Part shown: in pieces, positions 61,380 to 64,000 of the stretch
Layout of the letters: each line of letters begins with the position of its first letter
Position numbering within the stretch: the first letter of the stretch is position 1
Origin: JAPPKS01 sp963667895
Lineage (GTDB): Bacteria > Poribacteria > WGA-4E > PCPOR2b
Length of the DNA: 64,000 nt
Reading direction: 5' to 3'
Assembly (NCBI GenBank): GCA_965223985.1
Contig: OZ245030.1
Span: 744,001 to 808,000, forward strand
Position numbers and translations under genes: made by a program
Notes under the pieces: model-generated
What the model was told of the DNA's origin: nothing
The model's database searches: none
The model's input: only the letters and a program-made list of their open reading frames with translations

Positions 61380-62840
61380 TTGAAACTCACAAAGTTGTAC
61401 ACATTCTTGGCAAGCAAGTTATCGCTGTGGTATTCCAATATCTGCGAATTATTCGCGATAGATATGCGTTCCTTAGCGGTGTTTCGCATTGCGATTGCGA
61501 CTTTGATTCTGATTGACTTGTTGACGCGCGCAGGAGATTTAACGGCGCATTATACCGACCATGGTGTATGGCCGGTGGAAGCAGCACGTAGGCGACTTGC
61601 CATATGGGGATTTTCGATACACTTGTTCAATGGTTCTGCTGAGTTTCAGGCTATTTTATTCCTCATCACGGGTGCATTTGCCCTTGCGATGCTTGTTGGT
61701 TACCACACCCGGCTTGTGACACCGATTGTTTGGCTTTTGACGCTGTCGTTGCATCGGCGAAACCCGCAGGTACTCCAAGGTGGCGATCATGTAATGCGTA
61801 TGTTGTTGTTTTGGAGTACGTTTTTGCCTCTCGGGAACCGGTACGGAATTGATGCCTATCGACACCGGTGTTCCCGTCACGCCGCGAGTTCGTCCCGTTC
61901 GATGAGCGCTGTTGCGATTTTGCTCCAGGTCTGCGTGATATATTGGTTCGCTGGGCTATTGAAATCACGCACTACCTGGTATCTCCAAGGCGACGGTGTC
62001 TATTATGCGTTGATGCTTGATCGATATGTGACGCCCATCGGTAAGTGGTTCCTTGATGCTAACCCAATTCTGTTGAAGTTGCTCAACTATGGCACATTGG
62101 GACTTGAACTATTTGGACCATTACTCGCACTTTTCCCTTTTGCCAGGGGCCCGACTCGGTGTGGCATCATCGTGGCGTTTTGGTTGTTTCACCTGGGTAT
62201 GGGGCTTTGTCTGGAGTTGTGGTTGTTCGGATACATCTGTAGCGCAGCGTGGCTGCTATTTATCCCAAGTTGGTTTTGGGAACGCTTGCAAAAGAAATCA
62301 CACTCTATCGATTGCCAAGGAAATAAGACGATTCGGGGGCGTCTATTGAATGGTATCCTTGCGTTTCTACTGATTTATGTGCTGTTTTGGAACCTTCGAA
62401 CCACTAACAAACCGCTCTATCGGTTTTTTCCGGATGTTATCAATCCGATTGGATATGCCCTTGGATTAAATCAGTCGTGGGGCTTATTCGCAGGACCGTC
62501 AAGAAAGAACGGTTGGTATGTTATCACTGGGCAACTGAAAGACGGTACAAGGGTGAACCTTTTGAAGCCTGGAGAATCGGATTATTGGGACAAGCCCGAA
62601 CTGGTGATTTCACTCTACGAGAGCCCACGGTGGCGGCGATATATGCGAAAATTTGTGAAGTTGGGCGATTCGTATCGAGCCCATTATGGAGATTATCTGT
62701 GTCACCAATGGAACGAATCACACATCGGAATGACACAACTTCATTCCCTCCATGTGTATTATATGCGTCAACAGAATTTAGCTGACCGCCAAATCTCGCG
62801 ACCTGAAAGGGACTTGTTGCTGAGTCATACATGTGACTAG
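61380..62840 (+). CDS. HTTM-domain membrane protein (vitamin K-dependent gamma-carboxylase-like)
   Basis: The 486-residue protein has the horizontally transferred transmembrane (HTTM) core: IDMRSLAVFRIAIATLILID, TGAFALAMLVGYHTRLVTPI, LLTLSLHRRNPQVLQGGDHV, FWSTFLPLGNRYGID and AVAILLQVCVIYWFAGLLKS. The C-terminal third, from LNQSWGLFAGPSRKNGWYVI, is soluble. Bacterial HTTM proteins are of unknown activity; some relate to gamma-glutamyl carboxylase. The TTG start at 61380 has AGGTGGG just before it; the core starts near residue 29, so a shorter protein is possible. Confidence 0.82.
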   Translation: MKLTKLYTFLASKLSLWYSNICELFAIDMRSLAVFRIAIATLILIDLLTRAGDLTAHYTDHGVWPVEAARRRLAIWGFSIHLFNGSAEFQAILFLITGAFALAMLVGYHTRLVTPIVWLLTLSLHRRNPQVLQGGDHVMRMLLFWSTFLPLGNRYGIDAYRHRCSRHAASSSRSMSAVAILLQVCVIYWFAGLLKSRTTWYLQGDGVYYALMLDRYVTPIGKWFLDANPILLKLLNYGTLGLELFGPLLALFPFARGPTRCGIIVAFWLFHLGMGLCLELWLFGYICSAAWLLFIPSWFWERLQKKSHSIDCQGNKTIRGRLLNGILAFLLIYVLFWNLRTTNKPLYRFFPDVINPIGYALGLNQSWGLFAGPSRKNGWYVITGQLKDGTRVNLLKPGESDYWDKPELVISLYESPRWRRYMRKFVKLGDSYRAHYGDYLCHQWNESHIGMTQLHSLHVYYMRQQNLADRQISRPERDLLLSHTCD

Positions 62841-62991
62841 TACAGCAACCTTTCGCCAAAATATTTTATCCTGAAAATGGCGAAGATCTACTTCGATAGG
62901 CATGAGAAAACAGCGAGAAATTTTTGAACGGATTTTGAGTCTTCGTTGTCTAATGTAAATTGAAAGCAGCAAACTAGGGGGATAATGTCCT

Positions 62992-63583
62992 GTGGAGCGA
63001 ACCGAAGTTCTGCTTATCGAAGACCTCCCCGCACCAGATATGACAGCGTTAGCGATTCTTGTCGAAAAATACAAAAGGCTTGTCTACCGCCTCGCTTTCC
63101 AGATTGCCAAAAATAATGAAGATGCTAACGATATCATGCAAGATACGTTTTTAAAAGTATATGAATCGATTCATAACTTTCGACAGGAGTCCGCTTTTGA
63201 AACTTGGCTTTATCGCATTGTTGTCAATCAGGCGATGAATCTTGTCAAGCATCGGGAACGCCGGCATGACTCCTCAATTTCAGAGACAAGTGAATTTCAG
63301 ATTCGTCCAGATCTGAAGCAAGCATCCGATTTGAAGGAATAACCCTCATTTGAGCGTTGAAAAAAAAGAACTGCAGAGACGGGTTACTCAGGCAGTAGAT
63401 AGCTTGCAAATGAAGCATCGAATGGTTGTCATTTTGCACGAGTTTGAAGGATTAACGCACCCCAAAATTGCGTCGATTCTCAACTGTTCTGAGGGGACAG
63501 TGCGATCTCGCTTGCACTACGCCAGAAAAACCCTCAGGGACCGGTTGAAATCTTATGTGGGATTAACTGATCTCTCTCCATAA
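62992..63583 (+). pseudogene. ECF-type RNA polymerase sigma factor split by a frameshift
   Basis: The first frame (GTG 62992, AGGGGG upstream) covers sigma region 2: LVYRLAFQIAKNNEDANDIM, TFLKVYESIHNFR, SAFETWLYRIVVNQAMN, then HRERRHDSS and a TAA at 63340-63342 after DLKE. The second frame (readable from 63335) continues NNPHLSVEKKELQRR and holds region 4: LQMKHRMVVILHEFEGLTHP, ASILNCSEGTVRSRLHYARK. Removing one A from GGAATAAC near 63338 restores ASDLKDNPHLSVEKKE, the normal linker, so one inserted base breaks the gene. It is a real lesion, a sequencing error or (less likely) programmed +1 shift. An anti-sigma gene follows. Confidence 0.85.
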
Positions 63584-63625
63584 GATGTTGTGTTGTTACC
63601 CTTTACATTGAACAATGAGGCAATC

Positions 63626-64000
63626 GTGAAACCTCGATGTCCATCCGTCCAACGTTACTTATCTGAATACATAGACTGCACACTCACAAGGGGACAATCT
63701 TCCACCGTTGCTCAACACCTCCGAACTTGTCGCAGTTGTCGCGACGAAGTAAAGTCCTTAAGAAATATAAAAGCTTTACTCCATTACTACGTTCCTCCAA
63801 CTTCACCTGATGGCTATGGCGGTCTATTTTGGCAGCAACTTCAGTGGTTGATTGAGGAAAATCCCCGACCGACATGGTGGAGAATCGTTGTTCGATGGCT
63901 GTCATTTGTTTGTGGAAGCCCACAAGCTTACGACCGATGCTGCTACTTTTTGAATTCGCTAATTAGACACCCCATGCAGTGGGGTTGGCGATGGGCGAAG
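63626..64000 (+). CDS. Zinc-finger anti-sigma factor (partial, runs off the window)
   Basis: From the GTG at 63626 the frame is open to the end of the window for 125 codons. It contains the zf-HC2 anti-sigma motif: VQRYLSEYIDCTL, then AQHLRTCRSCRDEVKSL (HxxxCxxC). The rest so far is rich in Trp and Arg, without a clear membrane helix before the edge. It follows the ECF sigma gene by about 40 bp, the normal sigma/anti-sigma order. ATGAGG just upstream is a plausible ribosome site. Confidence 0.78.
   Translation, partial: MKPRCPSVQRYLSEYIDCTLTRGQSSTVAQHLRTCRSCRDEVKSLRNIKALLHYYVPPTSPDGYGGLFWQQLQWLIEENPRPTWWRIVVRWLSFVCGSPQAYDRCCYFLNSLIRHPMQWGWRWAK

Noticed and set aside
63330..63345. Programmed +1 frameshift in the sigma factor
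   Set aside because: No slippery P-site codon of the prfB kind and no internal ribosome site spaced for stimulation; kept only as a remote alternative.

Overview
The window looks like a chromosomal segment of an uncultured bacterium related to Candidatus Poribacteria. The basis is recognition rather than a search: two giant secreted 14-blade WD40 proteins end in the NFPNPFNPETW-type FlgD-like C-terminal domain, one carries a dockerin-type calcium repeat, and there are sugar-phosphate isomerase, PfkB, SDR and Gfo/Idh/MocA genes of the kind common in that group. Menaquinone is made by the futalosine route (mqnE, mqnA). Several promoters have near-consensus sigma-70 boxes and many genes have clear AGGAGG-type ribosome sites, so the genes are read in the ordinary bacterial way.

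Layout. Bases 1-537 hold the 3' end of a radical SAM (SPL-like) gene. Bases 583-19996 are one strand-coherent accessory (defence) island, all on the minus strand. In transcription order it holds a Res-type restriction helicase-nuclease, an XRE/ImmA peptidase regulator with a DUF4411 PIN toxin, an orphan MNT nucleotidyltransferase, a 3 x 70-bp tandem repeat, a beta-class Mod methyltransferase, two tandem secreted WD40 proteins, an AAA ATPase coupled to a DUF4276 protein, a three-helix membrane protein, a ThsB-like TIR protein and a RelE-helicase fusion. Bases 20157-30357 carry small-molecule metabolism genes (dehydrogenase, TIM-barrel isomerase, purN, two SDRs, an oligopeptide ABC ATPase, two PfkB kinases, a uronate-isomerase-like protein and a SAM hydrolase-type protein). 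Bases 30437-38881 carry a VOC protein, mqnE-mqnA, a serine-acetyltransferase-like protein, phoH-ybeY-corC, tRNA-Pro and recO. Bases 39021-52476 carry a 1430-residue HEAT-repeat lipoprotein, thiE, an aminotransferase, a decayed Gfo/Idh/MocA gene, rtcB, small hypothetical genes and a GT2/flippase/membrane-protein operon. Bases 52764-64000 carry iscU-like/iscA, HIT, cytochrome c, murA, two Ig-like lipoproteins, a TPR lipoprotein, an HTTM protein and a frame-disrupted ECF sigma factor followed by a zinc-finger anti-sigma gene that runs off the window.

Most notable observations: (1) a compact TM protein / TIR / RelE-helicase operon that may be an unrecognised signalling defence system; (2) a decayed 23S-rRNA-IVP-like four-helix-bundle gene, bounded by imperfect terminal inverted repeats, inserted in frame inside the mod gene; (3) a 31-bp perfect direct repeat showing that mod and the AAA ATPase were once adjacent and that the WD40 pair came between them; (4) an unnamed domain of about 60 residues that occurs twice among the HEAT repeats of one lipoprotein and once in a separate membrane protein; (5) a probable AUU start codon, a NifU/IscU-like protein lacking two of three cluster cysteines, and a split sigma factor. 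Everything is read by eye from the sequence; no searches were run.
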